Part shown: in pieces, positions 57,198 to 64,000 of the stretch
Layout: every line of letters starts with the position of its first letter
Position numbering within the stretch: the first letter of the stretch is position 1
Assembly (NCBI GenBank): GCA_963735005.1
Contig: CAVTJA010000010.1
Span: 310,001-374,000, forward strand
From: WTKG01 sp963735005
GTDB lineage: Bacteria; Actinomycetota; Actinomycetes; Actinomycetales; Demequinaceae
Length of the DNA: 64,000 nucleotides
Direction of reading: 5' to 3'
The notes under the pieces: generated by a model
Database searches by the model: none
Told to the model about the DNA's origin: nothing
What the model saw: only the letters and a program-made list of their open reading frames with translations
Made by a program: the position numbers and the translations under genes

Positions 57198-58728
57198 CTA
57201 CGCCTCGATCCCGACCGCCGCGGCCCATTGCTCGGGCGTCTGCCTGGCGCGGCCCTCGCGGGCGCGGGCGGCCTGGTCGGCGATGATGCGCAGCGCGTCG
57301 TCCACGTCGAGGTGCTCCGCTACCGGCCGCACGGGGCCGTTGGTCGAGTGGACTTCGATGTCGGCCAGGCGCAGCAGCCGCTGCAGCGGGCCCTGCCTGA
57401 TCGCGAGGGACTGGGTTCGCTCGTGCGGGATCACGAACACCTCGCGTACAAGCAGCCCGCGGCGGATCAGCAGCGCGCGGTCCGTGGCGCGCACACCGCG
57501 GTGCCGCCACTGCAACAGGTCGTAGATCATCGAGCGCGGCGGGCTCGCCGTGAAGCCGTTGTCGGCGCCCTTGCCCGACAGCGCCGCGGAGACAGTGCCG
57601 CGCGGGTCCGGGTCCCCCATGTCCGGGAAGCACCAGCCATAGCGCGTACAGCGCTTCCTGGCGGCTTCCTACGGGCATCAGGGTCGAGACCGCCTGCTGA
57701 TCGTCCTGATAGCCCGCCACGTTGATGGTGATCCGCCACCAGTCCTTGCGCCGCCACAGGAGCGACTGCTTGAGCTTGACGGCCTGCACCCGGCCGGGCG
57801 GCACCGTCTGGCGGCGGGTGTCGAGCATCCCGTGCTTGAGTTTGATGCCCTCGGCCGAGACCCCGGCCGTGAAGTTGAAGCCCGCATTGATCTGCGCCCA
57901 CAGCACGCCCGCGACGGCCAGGAAGGCCCACGCCACGCTCAACAGCGCGGAGGTGAGATTGGCGATGACGTCTGGGTCGTCGGTGAACGACAACAGCTTG
58001 GGTCCGGCGGCGACTCCGACGATCAGGAACGCGAGCGGAAGCCCGACCGCGACGACGAACGGCCAGGACAACACCACCGAGCCGAGCAGGCTGCCGAACC
58101 TCACCTTGAAGATCTCGCGCTCGGGCGCGGCCTGCGCCTGGATGGCCCCCACCCGCTTCGCGTCCGCGAACGGGCTCAGGTTCGCTACTGCGTCGTTCGC
58201 GCGGTGCGCGGCCGGCTCGCCTGCCGCGGCCTCCGCAACCTCGCGCTTGCGCCCGTGCGCCAACTCAAGGATCTCGTTGCGCAGCGCCTCGGCGGTGGCC
58301 ATCCTCAGGTAACGCAGGCGGACGCCGGACTCCTTGCCGCCCGCGACCTCGACCTTGACCTCCGCGAAGCCGAAGATGCGCGCGGCGAGCGGCTGCACCA
58401 CGTCCACCGCCTGGAGCCGGTCAAGCCGCGCCTGGCGCTGCTTGCGGAATAGCAGGCCCTGGCGCTGCTCCACGGCGTCGTCGCTGATGCGGAACATGTT
58501 CACCCGCCACTGCAGCGCCGTTAGCCCGAGCACGAAAGCAGTCGCGACCACGGCCAGCGCCGGGATGATCCACCACAGCCCGGTGTCCACCTGCAGCTCG
58601 GCCAACGCATCGCGCGCCTGAAAGGTCACCACGGTGAAAAGCACCAGCAGGGCCTGCCCGCCAGAGATCACGGGCGTCACCCAGTGCAGGCGCGTCCACT
58701 CGCGGGGCGCGACGGTCGGCTCGCTCAC
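57198..58728 (-). pseudogene. PH-domain (bPH2/YdbT-like) membrane protein, frameshifted
   Basis: 1531 bases between the GTG at 58728 (overlapping the previous stop, GTGA) and the TAG at 57198, one more than a multiple of 3. Frame 1 gives two hydrophobic helices and two bPH2 repeats up to YALWLVLP near 57625; the sequence then continues only in another frame (GDPDPRGTVSAALSG ... EVFVIPHERTQSLAIRQGPL, LLRLADIEVHSTNGPVRPVA) that completes the third PH repeat. The single extra base lies between 57614 and 57627, where a run of five C occurs on the plus strand. Either a true pseudogene or a sequence error. Paired with the smaller PH gene, together resembling YdbS-YdbT. Confidence 0.75.
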
Positions 58729-59216
58729 AGCCCGGCCAGGCGCGCCTCGCCGCGCTCGGTGAGCCGGTCGCGAAGTCGAGCGGCCTCCGAGGCCGGGACG
58801 CCGGAGATGTGCGCGTCGGTTCCCGGCGATGCCGTGTGGAGCTGCACCCTCGCGATGCCGAAGGCTCGCGCTAGCGGACCCGAGGACACCTCGACGTACT
58901 GCATCCGCCCATAAGGGATGACGGTCACGCGGCGAAACAGCCTGCCGCGCTTGACCACGAGGTCGTCGTCGCGCTCGGCCCACGCGTGTGCCGTCACCTG
59001 CCGCACGGCGATGAATGCCGCCCAGCTCGCGATGAGCGCGACGGCGATCGCCGGGGCCCACGCCCACGCGCCCGCTGAGTCCGAGACGGCCACCGCGACC
59101 GTGATCGCGACGGCCAACGGCAGCGCGAACACCAAGCCGATGACGATGAGGCGGACGGGGATCAGCGCTCGCGAGACGTACGTCCACGGCGCCTCGCCGG
59201 GTTCAAACCAGGACAT
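58725..59216 (-). CDS. PH-domain membrane protein (YdbS-like)
   Basis: 163 aa. Two adjacent helices (IPVRLIVIGLVFALPLAVAI and AWAPAIAVALIASWAAFIAV, residues 20-75) followed by a bPH2 domain (LVVKRGRLFRRVTVIPYGRM, VEVSSGPLARAFGIARVQLH). The family function is unknown; in Bacillus the ydbS-ydbT pair belongs to a sigma-W stress regulon. The start at 59216 (MSWFEPGEAPWTYVSRALIP) is the ATG. The TGA stop overlaps the GTG of the larger PH gene. Confidence 0.85.
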   Translation of the reverse strand: MSWFEPGEAPWTYVSRALIPVRLIVIGLVFALPLAVAITVAVAVSDSAGAWAWAPAIAVALIASWAAFIAVRQVTAHAWAERDDDLVVKRGRLFRRVTVIPYGRMQYVEVSSGPLARAFGIARVQLHTASPGTDAHISGVPASEAARLRDRLTERGEARLAGL

Positions 59217-59241
59217 CGCCCTAGTCTGTCACTTCGCGAGG

Positions 59242-59730
59242 CTAGGCGGCGTCCGGGGTGGCGCCACCGCGCGTGCCGGGCTTATCGGAGTCGTCGCCGT
59301 TATCGACGACGCACCATCGTTCCGCGATGACGCCAGCAATCGTCAGGACGAGAGCCGCACCCGCCGCGATCAGCGCCGAGATCACCACCGCGCGCCGGGG
59401 CTCGTGGCTCCACTCGGCGCCCACCGCGATCGCATAGCCAAGGAACACCCCCACCAGGGCCGCGCCGGCATACGCGGTCGCCTGCGCGAACACCGCCGTC
59501 ATCGCCGCCTGCATGGGGTCAAGGTCAGGGCGGTCCCCCGCCTGATATTGGCGCACCCGCCAGCCGAGCCACAGCGCAAGCCCTCCAACGAGCACCAGCG
59601 ACACCGCTACTGTCAGCGGGACGGAGAGCGGAGTGGTGCCGCGATTCACGAGCGCGAGGTTGATGCCCCACGATCCCGCGCCAACCGCGGCCGCCACCGC
59701 GAGGAGCAGCGGCACCGAGAGCCTGCGCAC
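59242..59730 (-). CDS. DUF3180-family membrane protein
   Basis: 162 aa, four hydrophobic helices (LLLAVAAAVGAGSWGINLAL, LTVAVSLVLVGGLALWLGW, VFAQATAYAGAALVGVFLGY, AVVISALIAAGAALVLTIAG). DUF3180 is a conserved actinobacterial membrane protein found downstream of folK; no known activity. It lies 3 bases after folBK (stop 59734, start 59730), and 25 bases before the PH gene. The hydrophilic C-tail is charged. Confidence 0.85.
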   Translation of the reverse strand: MRRLSVPLLLAVAAAVGAGSWGINLALVNRGTTPLSVPLTVAVSLVLVGGLALWLGWRVRQYQAGDRPDLDPMQAAMTAVFAQATAYAGAALVGVFLGYAIAVGAEWSHEPRRAVVISALIAAGAALVLTIAGVIAERWCVVDNGDDSDKPGTRGGATPDAA

Positions 59731-59733
59731 CGG

Positions 59734-60900
59734 CTACTCGAGCGCTTCTGGGATAGCCATGGGGGGAGGCGGGTTCGACGGGTCGGCACCCTCGGTGGGC
59801 GGCGGCGCGTCAACGATCGGGAACGACGACGTCGCGGGCCCGGAGGAGCGGTAGCCGCGCCTCACGGCCTCGGCCGGGTCCCACGGGTTGGCGGCGATGG
59901 TCACCCCGTCGATGTCAGCGGCCGCCTGGGCAAGGTCCTCGACCTTGCCGCCACGCGAGTGGGTGCCCGCCACGAGCTCCGCCGCAGGCTCCATGGCCAC
60001 CCACGGGAGCAGCACGAAGGCGCGCTCGTAGGCGCGCGGGTGCGGCAGGATCAGGTCCTCGCGCTCCGACGTCACGCCGGTGTAGTCGATGATGTCGATG
60101 TCGAGCGTGCGGGGGCCGTTCTGGACCTGCCGCTGACGGCCGTGCACCATCTCGATGCCCTGGCAGACATGCAACAGCGCGCGGGGGCTGAGCGCCGTGT
60201 TGATACGCACAACCGCGTTGAAGAAGTCGGGCTGTTCAGGGCCCCCGACGGGCTTGGTGACGACCAACGGCGAGTTGCGCACGATCTCGATGCCGGGCAC
60301 GCGGTCGAGGTCGTAGATGGCGCGCGCGAGCGTGTACTCCGAGTCCCCAACGTTGCCGCCGATCGCGAGCAGCACCGGTACCGGCTGCTGCGGCCGCGAG
60401 TCGAGCTCGTCCTTGGGCTCGCCAACCGCGCCGGGCGAGCGCGGGTCGTCAGCGAGGCCCGCCGCGGAACCGATGCGCAGGTCACTCCACAGGTCCCCCT
60501 GGACGATGTCGCGGCGGATCGTGATCGAGACGTCGGCGAACTCTACGGTGAGCGGCGCCTGCGGCTTGTGAACCGTGACGTCAACGGCCGCGACGTTGTC
60601 GAGCTTGAGGACGTCGAGCGCGATGCGGTCGGCGACGGCCTCGATAAGTTCGGCGGGATCGTCCGCGAGGATGCGGGCGGCGATGTCGGCGACCGTAGCG
60701 TAGTTGACCGACTTGGCGAGGTCGTCGGTGCGCGCCGCGCTGCGCGTGTCGACGTGCACCACGACGTCGGCGAGGAACAGCTGATCCGCCTCCTTCTCGG
60801 CCGCGAGCACCCCGTGGTTGCCCATCGCGCGGATGCCTTCGACGACGACCGCGTCGAGTTGCACGTTGCGACGGAAGTACGGGGTGACGTTCACAGTCAT
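59734..60900 (-). CDS. Bifunctional dihydroneopterin aldolase / HPPK (FolB-FolK fusion)
   Basis: 388 aa from the ATG at 60900 (MTVNVTPYFRRNVQLDAVVV). Residues 1-125: FolB with GIRAMGNHGVLAAEKEADQL (the catalytic Tyr/Lys region) and LIEAVADRIALDVLKLDNVA. Residues 165-320: FolK with LLAIGGNVGDSEYTLARAIY, FFNAVVRINTALSPRALLHV, RQVQNGPRTLDIDIIDY and ILPHPRAYERAFVLLPW. A Pro-rich tail ends the protein. Fusion links consecutive steps of folate synthesis: 7,8-dihydroneopterin to 6-hydroxymethyl-dihydropterin pyrophosphate. Order folE-folP-folBK matches actinobacteria. Confidence 0.94.
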   Translation of the reverse strand: MTVNVTPYFRRNVQLDAVVVEGIRAMGNHGVLAAEKEADQLFLADVVVHVDTRSAARTDDLAKSVNYATVADIAARILADDPAELIEAVADRIALDVLKLDNVAAVDVTVHKPQAPLTVEFADVSITIRRDIVQGDLWSDLRIGSAAGLADDPRSPGAVGEPKDELDSRPQQPVPVLLAIGGNVGDSEYTLARAIYDLDRVPGIEIVRNSPLVVTKPVGGPEQPDFFNAVVRINTALSPRALLHVCQGIEMVHGRQRQVQNGPRTLDIDIIDYTGVTSEREDLILPHPRAYERAFVLLPWVAMEPAAELVAGTHSRGGKVEDLAQAAADIDGVTIAANPWDPAEAVRRGYRSSGPATSSFPIVDAPPPTEGADPSNPPPPMAIPEALE

Positions 60901-60910
60901 GCCTTCATCC

Positions 60911-61723
60911 TCACGTGTCCCGGGCCGTCTGCCAAGCACAAACCACGGCGATGGCGTCTTTCGCTGGGCGGGGCTCGTGGACGCGTACCGCCCACGCCCC
61001 GTGCTCCGCGGCCAGCGCAGTGACGGCGGTCGTGGCGTGTTCGCGGGACTCGGGGCCGTCGTCCACCGCGATGGTCGCGCCTAGGAAGCGCTTGCGTGAG
61101 GCGCCGACGAGCACACGGTGCCCGAGCCCCTGGAGCTCGTCAAGGTGCGCCAGCAGCGGCCAGTTGCTTGCCGCCACCTTGGCGAAGCCGAGGCCCGGGT
61201 CAAGGATGATCCGGTCGCCGTCCACGCCGGCGGCCGCGAGGGCGTCGACGCGGGCTGCGAGCTCGTCACGAACCTCGCGGACGACGTCTGAGTACATGTC
61301 CAGATTGTCCATCTGGGTGGAGTGCGCGCGCCAGTGCATCGTGACGTAATCCACGCCAAGATCCGCAATTGCCGACCCCATCGCCGGGTCAGCGAGCCCG
61401 CCGGACACGTCGTTGACGATTGTCGCGCCCACCTCGGCCGCGGCCGCGGCCGTGCTCGCCCGCATGGTGTCGATGCTCACGGTGAGGCCCGCGCTAGCGA
61501 GCGCCTGGACGACGGGCCGAATCCGCGACAGCTCCTCCGCCGCGGGCACGCGCTCGGCTCCAGGGCGGGTGCTCTCGCCGCCGACGTCCACGATGTCCGC
61601 GCCGTCGGCCCCGAGCGCCAGCCCGCGCTCGATCGCGGCGTCCACGGAGGCCCACCGGCCACCGTCGCTGAACGAGTCGGGAGTGACGTTGAGGATGCCC
61701 ATCACGAGGCACGGCTGGGACAC
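60911..61723 (-). CDS. folP: Dihydropteroate synthase
   Basis: 270 aa from the GTG at 61723, preceded by AGGAGGGAG. It joins pABA to the pterin; target of sulfonamides. Seen: VMGILNVTPDSFSDGGRWAS, DIVDVGGESTRPGAERVPAA, INDVSGG-like TIVNDVSGGLADPAMGS, IILDPGLGFAKVAASNWPLL and LVGASRKRFLG. Extra frames to 62599 are overlap with folE/ftsH and ignored. Operon with folE (18-base gap) and folBK (11-base gap). Confidence 0.96.
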   Translation of the reverse strand: MSQPCLVMGILNVTPDSFSDGGRWASVDAAIERGLALGADGADIVDVGGESTRPGAERVPAAEELSRIRPVVQALASAGLTVSIDTMRASTAAAAAEVGATIVNDVSGGLADPAMGSAIADLGVDYVTMHWRAHSTQMDNLDMYSDVVREVRDELAARVDALAAAGVDGDRIILDPGLGFAKVAASNWPLLAHLDELQGLGHRVLVGASRKRFLGATIAVDDGPESREHATTAVTALAAEHGAWAVRVHEPRPAKDAIAVVCAWQTARDT

Positions 61724-61740
61724 GGTCGCTCCCTCCTGGG

Positions 61741-62307
61741 CTAGTGGCCGTTGATGAGGCTCATGGCCTCGGCGCGCGTTGCGGCATCGCGCATCACGCC
61801 GCGCACCGCGGACGTGACCGTCCGCGATTCGGGCTTGCGGGCGCCACGCATCGACATGCACAGGTGCTCCGCCTCGATCACGACGATCGCGCCCTTCACG
61901 CCAAGGTGCTCCACCAGCGCATCGGCCACCTGGGTGGTGAGGCGCTCCTGCACCTGCGGGCGGCGCGCGTAGACGTCCACCAGGCGGGCGAGCTTCGACA
62001 GCCCCGTGATGCGGCCGTCGCCGCCCGGGATGTAGCCCACGTGCGCGCGGCCGTGGAACGGGATCAGGTGGTGCTCGCACATCGAGTACAACTCGATGTC
62101 CTTGACAAGGATCATCTCGTGGTGCCCAAGCTCGAACACCGCAGACAGCACGTCGGCCGGATCCTGGTCGAGCCCCGCGAAGAACTCTTCGTAGGCCCGG
62201 GCCACACGGCTTGGAGTGTCCTTGAGGCCGTCGCGCTGCGGGTCCTCGCCAATCGCGGCGAGAATCTCGGCGACCGCCGCCTCGATGCGCTCCTTGTCCA
62301 CGGGCAT
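61741..62307 (-). CDS. folE: GTP cyclohydrolase I
   Basis: 188 aa from the ATG at 62307 (MPVDKERIEAAVAEILAAIG); the open frame to 62367 would overlap ftsH. First step of folate synthesis. Zinc ligands in YSMCEHHLIPFHGRAHVGYI and VVIEAEHLCMSMRGARKPES; active-site RITGLSKLARLVDVYARRPQ. Length is typical. Located directly after ftsH (5 bases). Confidence 0.95.
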   Translation of the reverse strand: MPVDKERIEAAVAEILAAIGEDPQRDGLKDTPSRVARAYEEFFAGLDQDPADVLSAVFELGHHEMILVKDIELYSMCEHHLIPFHGRAHVGYIPGGDGRITGLSKLARLVDVYARRPQVQERLTTQVADALVEHLGVKGAIVVIEAEHLCMSMRGARKPESRTVTSAVRGVMRDAATRAEAMSLINGH

Positions 62308-62312
62308 GGCGC

Positions 62313-64000
62313 CTACTTCGATGCCTTCGGGGCGCGCCGCGCGGTGGGCGTCGGCTTGGAGGTCCACGGCTTACGCGCGGGGATGCGCTTGACCTTGGCG
62401 AAGATCTCGGCGAGACGTTCCTGGAGGATCGTCTCCTGTTCGAGCAGTTCCTCGGCGAGGGTGTCAAGTAGCTTGCGGTTGTTCTTGAGGGCAAGCCGCG
62501 CCTCCGCCACCGCGTTGTCCATGAGCGTGCGCACCTCGGAGTCGATCGTCGACGCGACGGACTCCGAGTAGTCGCGCTCGTGGCCCACGTCGCGGCCAAG
62601 GAAGACTTCGCCGGAGCCCGCGCTGTGACGCACCGCGCCGATGGCTGGGCTCATGCCGTACTCCGTCACCATGGTGCGCGCGGTCTCGGTGGCCTGGGCG
62701 ATGTCGTTCGAGGCGCCGGTGGTGGCGTCGCCGAACACGATCTCCTCCGCCACACGGCCGCCCATGCCGTACGCGAGCGAGTCGAGAAGCTGGTTGCGAC
62801 TCTTCGAGTAGCGGTCCTCGGTGGGCATGACCATCGTGTAGCCAAGCGCGCGCCCGCGCGGCAGAATCGTCACCTTGGTGACGGGGTCCGTGTGGTTGAG
62901 CGCCGCCGCCACTAGCGCGTGCCCGCCCTCGTGGTAGGCCGTGACCCGCTTGTCGTGGTCGTTCATGATGCGCGTGCGCTTCTGCGGGCCAGCGATCACG
63001 CGGTCGATCGCCTCGTCCACCTCGGACACGCCGATCTGCTTCTTGTCGCGGCGCGCGGTCAGCAGCGCAGCCTCGTTGAGCACGCTCGCGAGGTCCGCTC
63101 CGGTAAAGCCGGGCGTCCGGCGCGCGACGGCCTCGAGGTCGACCTCGGCCTTAATCGGCTTGCCCTTCGCGTGCACCTCAAGCACCTTGGTGCGGCCCTT
63201 GAGGTCGGGCGCGTCCACTCCCACCTGGCGATCGAAGCGGCCGGGGCGCAGCAGCGCCGGGTCGAGGATGTCGGGACGGTTGGTCGCCGCGATCAGAATC
63301 ACGTTGGTGTTGAGGTCGAAGCCGTCCATCTCCACCAGCATCTGGTTGAGCGTCTGCTCGCGCTCGTCGTGACCGCCGCCAAGGCCGGCGCCGCGGTGGC
63401 GGCCGACGGCGTCAATCTCGTCAACGAAGATGATCGACGGGGCGTTTTTCTTGGCGTTCTCGAAAAGGTCGCGCACGCGGCTAGCGCCGACGCCCACGAA
63501 CATCTCGACAAAGTCGGAGCCCGAGATCGAAAAGAACGGCACGCCCGCCTCGCCTGCGACCGCGCGGGCCAGCAGCGTCTTACCGGTTCCGGGAGGACCA
63601 TAGAGCAGCACGCCCTTGGGGATCTTGGCGCCCACCGCCTGGAACTTGGCCGGCGTCTCGAGGAACTCCTCGATCTCGCGCAGCTCCTCGACCGCCTCGT
63701 CCACGCCCGCGACATCCTCGAACTTGACGGTGGGGGTGTCCGGCGTGACAAGCGTCGCCTTCGACCGGCCGAACTGCATGATGCGCCCGCCGCCGCCCTG
63801 CATGTTGGCGAGCAGCACCCAGAAGATCACGAGCAGCAACAACAGTGGCACGAAGGTGAACAGGAGGGTCGACCACGGGTTGCCCTGCGGCACCTCAACG
63901 GTCCAGCCCTGGCTTGGGTTCGCCGCGGCGACAGCCGCGACGACGTCGGCGCCCTGCGGCTCGAGGTAGAAGAAGCGGACGCGCTTGCCATAGTCCGGGT
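62313..64000 (-). CDS. ftsH: ATP-dependent zinc metalloprotease FtsH (5' end beyond window)
   Basis: About 562 codons visible. From the window edge: the end of the extracytoplasmic N-terminal domain (a region with FFYLEPQGADVVAAVAAANP), a helix (STLLFTFVPLLLLLVIFWVL), the AAA+ module with Walker A LLYGPPGTGKTLLARAVAGE, Walker B IIFVDEIDAVGRHRG, the SRH NRPDILDPALLRPGRFDRQV, then the protease with the zinc motif HEGGH in AYHEGGHALVAAALN and Asp ligand in DATTGASNDIAQATETAR. It degrades misfolded membrane and short-lived proteins. C-terminal basic tail (RRAPKASK). The ftsH-folE junction is conserved in actinobacteria. Confidence 0.94.
   Translation of the reverse strand, partial: PDYGKRVRFFYLEPQGADVVAAVAAANPSQGWTVEVPQGNPWSTLLFTFVPLLLLLVIFWVLLANMQGGGGRIMQFGRSKATLVTPDTPTVKFEDVAGVDEAVEELREIEEFLETPAKFQAVGAKIPKGVLLYGPPGTGKTLLARAVAGEAGVPFFSISGSDFVEMFVGVGASRVRDLFENAKKNAPSIIFVDEIDAVGRHRGAGLGGGHDEREQTLNQMLVEMDGFDLNTNVILIAATNRPDILDPALLRPGRFDRQVGVDAPDLKGRTKVLEVHAKGKPIKAEVDLEAVARRTPGFTGADLASVLNEAALLTARRDKKQIGVSEVDEAIDRVIAGPQKRTRIMNDHDKRVTAYHEGGHALVAAALNHTDPVTKVTILPRGRALGYTMVMPTEDRYSKSRNQLLDSLAYGMGGRVAEEIVFGDATTGASNDIAQATETARTMVTEYGMSPAIGAVRHSAGSGEVFLGRDVGHERDYSESVASTIDSEVRTLMDNAVAEARLALKNNRKLLDTLAEELLEQETILQERLAEIFAKVKRIPARKPWTSKPTPTARRAPKASK

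Noticed and set aside
56323..59187. 954-codon minus-strand open frame through panC-side and PH genes
   Set aside because: It only joins the true N-terminal frame of the PH gene to a wrong frame over DUF2520; the second part is Arg/Gly-rich junk.
1..64000. CRISPR arrays, IS elements, prophage genes
   Set aside because: I found no regular direct-repeat/spacer pattern, no transposase or integrase motif, and no phage structural genes.

Overview
The window is a gap-free, very GC-rich stretch of bacterial chromosome with dense operons and many GTG starts. Lsr2, WXG100, CarD, DUF3027, DUF3180, DUF3263, DUF4032, PstSCAB with SenX3-RegX3, and a fused FolB-FolK all point to an actinomycete. The gene set looks like a Micrococcales-type organism (Cellulomonadaceae or Demequinaceae are possible), but the genus is inference. 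It is mostly conserved chromosome backbone with a few accessory islands, and I see no phage, transposase, CRISPR array or rRNA.

Layout. 1-7755: a truncated GNAT gene, moeA, galU, divergent 5-FTHF cyclo-ligase and FmdB, then a large helicase-like/nuclease gene split by a frameshift. 7915-13187: tRNA-Arg(CCT), aldo/keto reductase, NlpC/P60 hydrolase, DtxR/IdeR regulator, UDP-glucose dehydrogenase and mannose-6-phosphate isomerase. 13262-18306: serC, a secreted CAP protein, a cupin lipoprotein, an MFS permease, DUF3027 and a cold-shock protein. 18452-21301: a two-component system, WXG100 and DUF4031. 21410-25062: groEL under two CIRCE operators, a LytR_C-type protein, DUF3263 and ung. 25067-26849: a SipW-type signal peptidase with two probable substrates. 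27101-33138: tRNA-Thr(TGT), DsbA-like and MauE-like proteins, a Ser/Thr kinase, a sugar-ABC ATPase and DUF4032. 33135-37165: rlmB-cysS-ispF-ispD-carD. 37295-44846: the phosphate regulon pstB-pstA-pstC-pstS, regX3-senX3, phoU, then gpmA, with two recognisable PHO boxes. 44901-48055: a lactonase, lsr2, a 51-aa membrane protein and lysS. 48130-51652: a likely persulfide-sensing island (CoA-disulfide reductase-rhodanese, rhodanese, nadC, CsoR/CstR-type repressor). 51900-64000: nadB, panD, a lipoprotein, panC, DUF2520, two PH-domain proteins (one frameshifted), DUF3180, folBK, folP, folE and the C-terminal part of ftsH.

How the genes work together. The ftsH-fol-pan-nad-lysS-lsr2 order and the carD-ispDF-cysS-rlmB order match well-known actinobacterial synteny; the interruptions (lipoprotein between panC and panD, the persulfide island between nadB and lysS) are what is local to this strain. 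The phosphate genes form a closed loop: RegX3 should bind the PHO boxes, PstSCAB imports phosphate, and PhoU damps SenX3. In the sulfur island, two near-identical operator palindromes sit before the repressor and the CoA-disulfide reductase, implying one regulon. Two genes carry exactly one surplus base each, so either the assembly has small errors or both genes are really broken.
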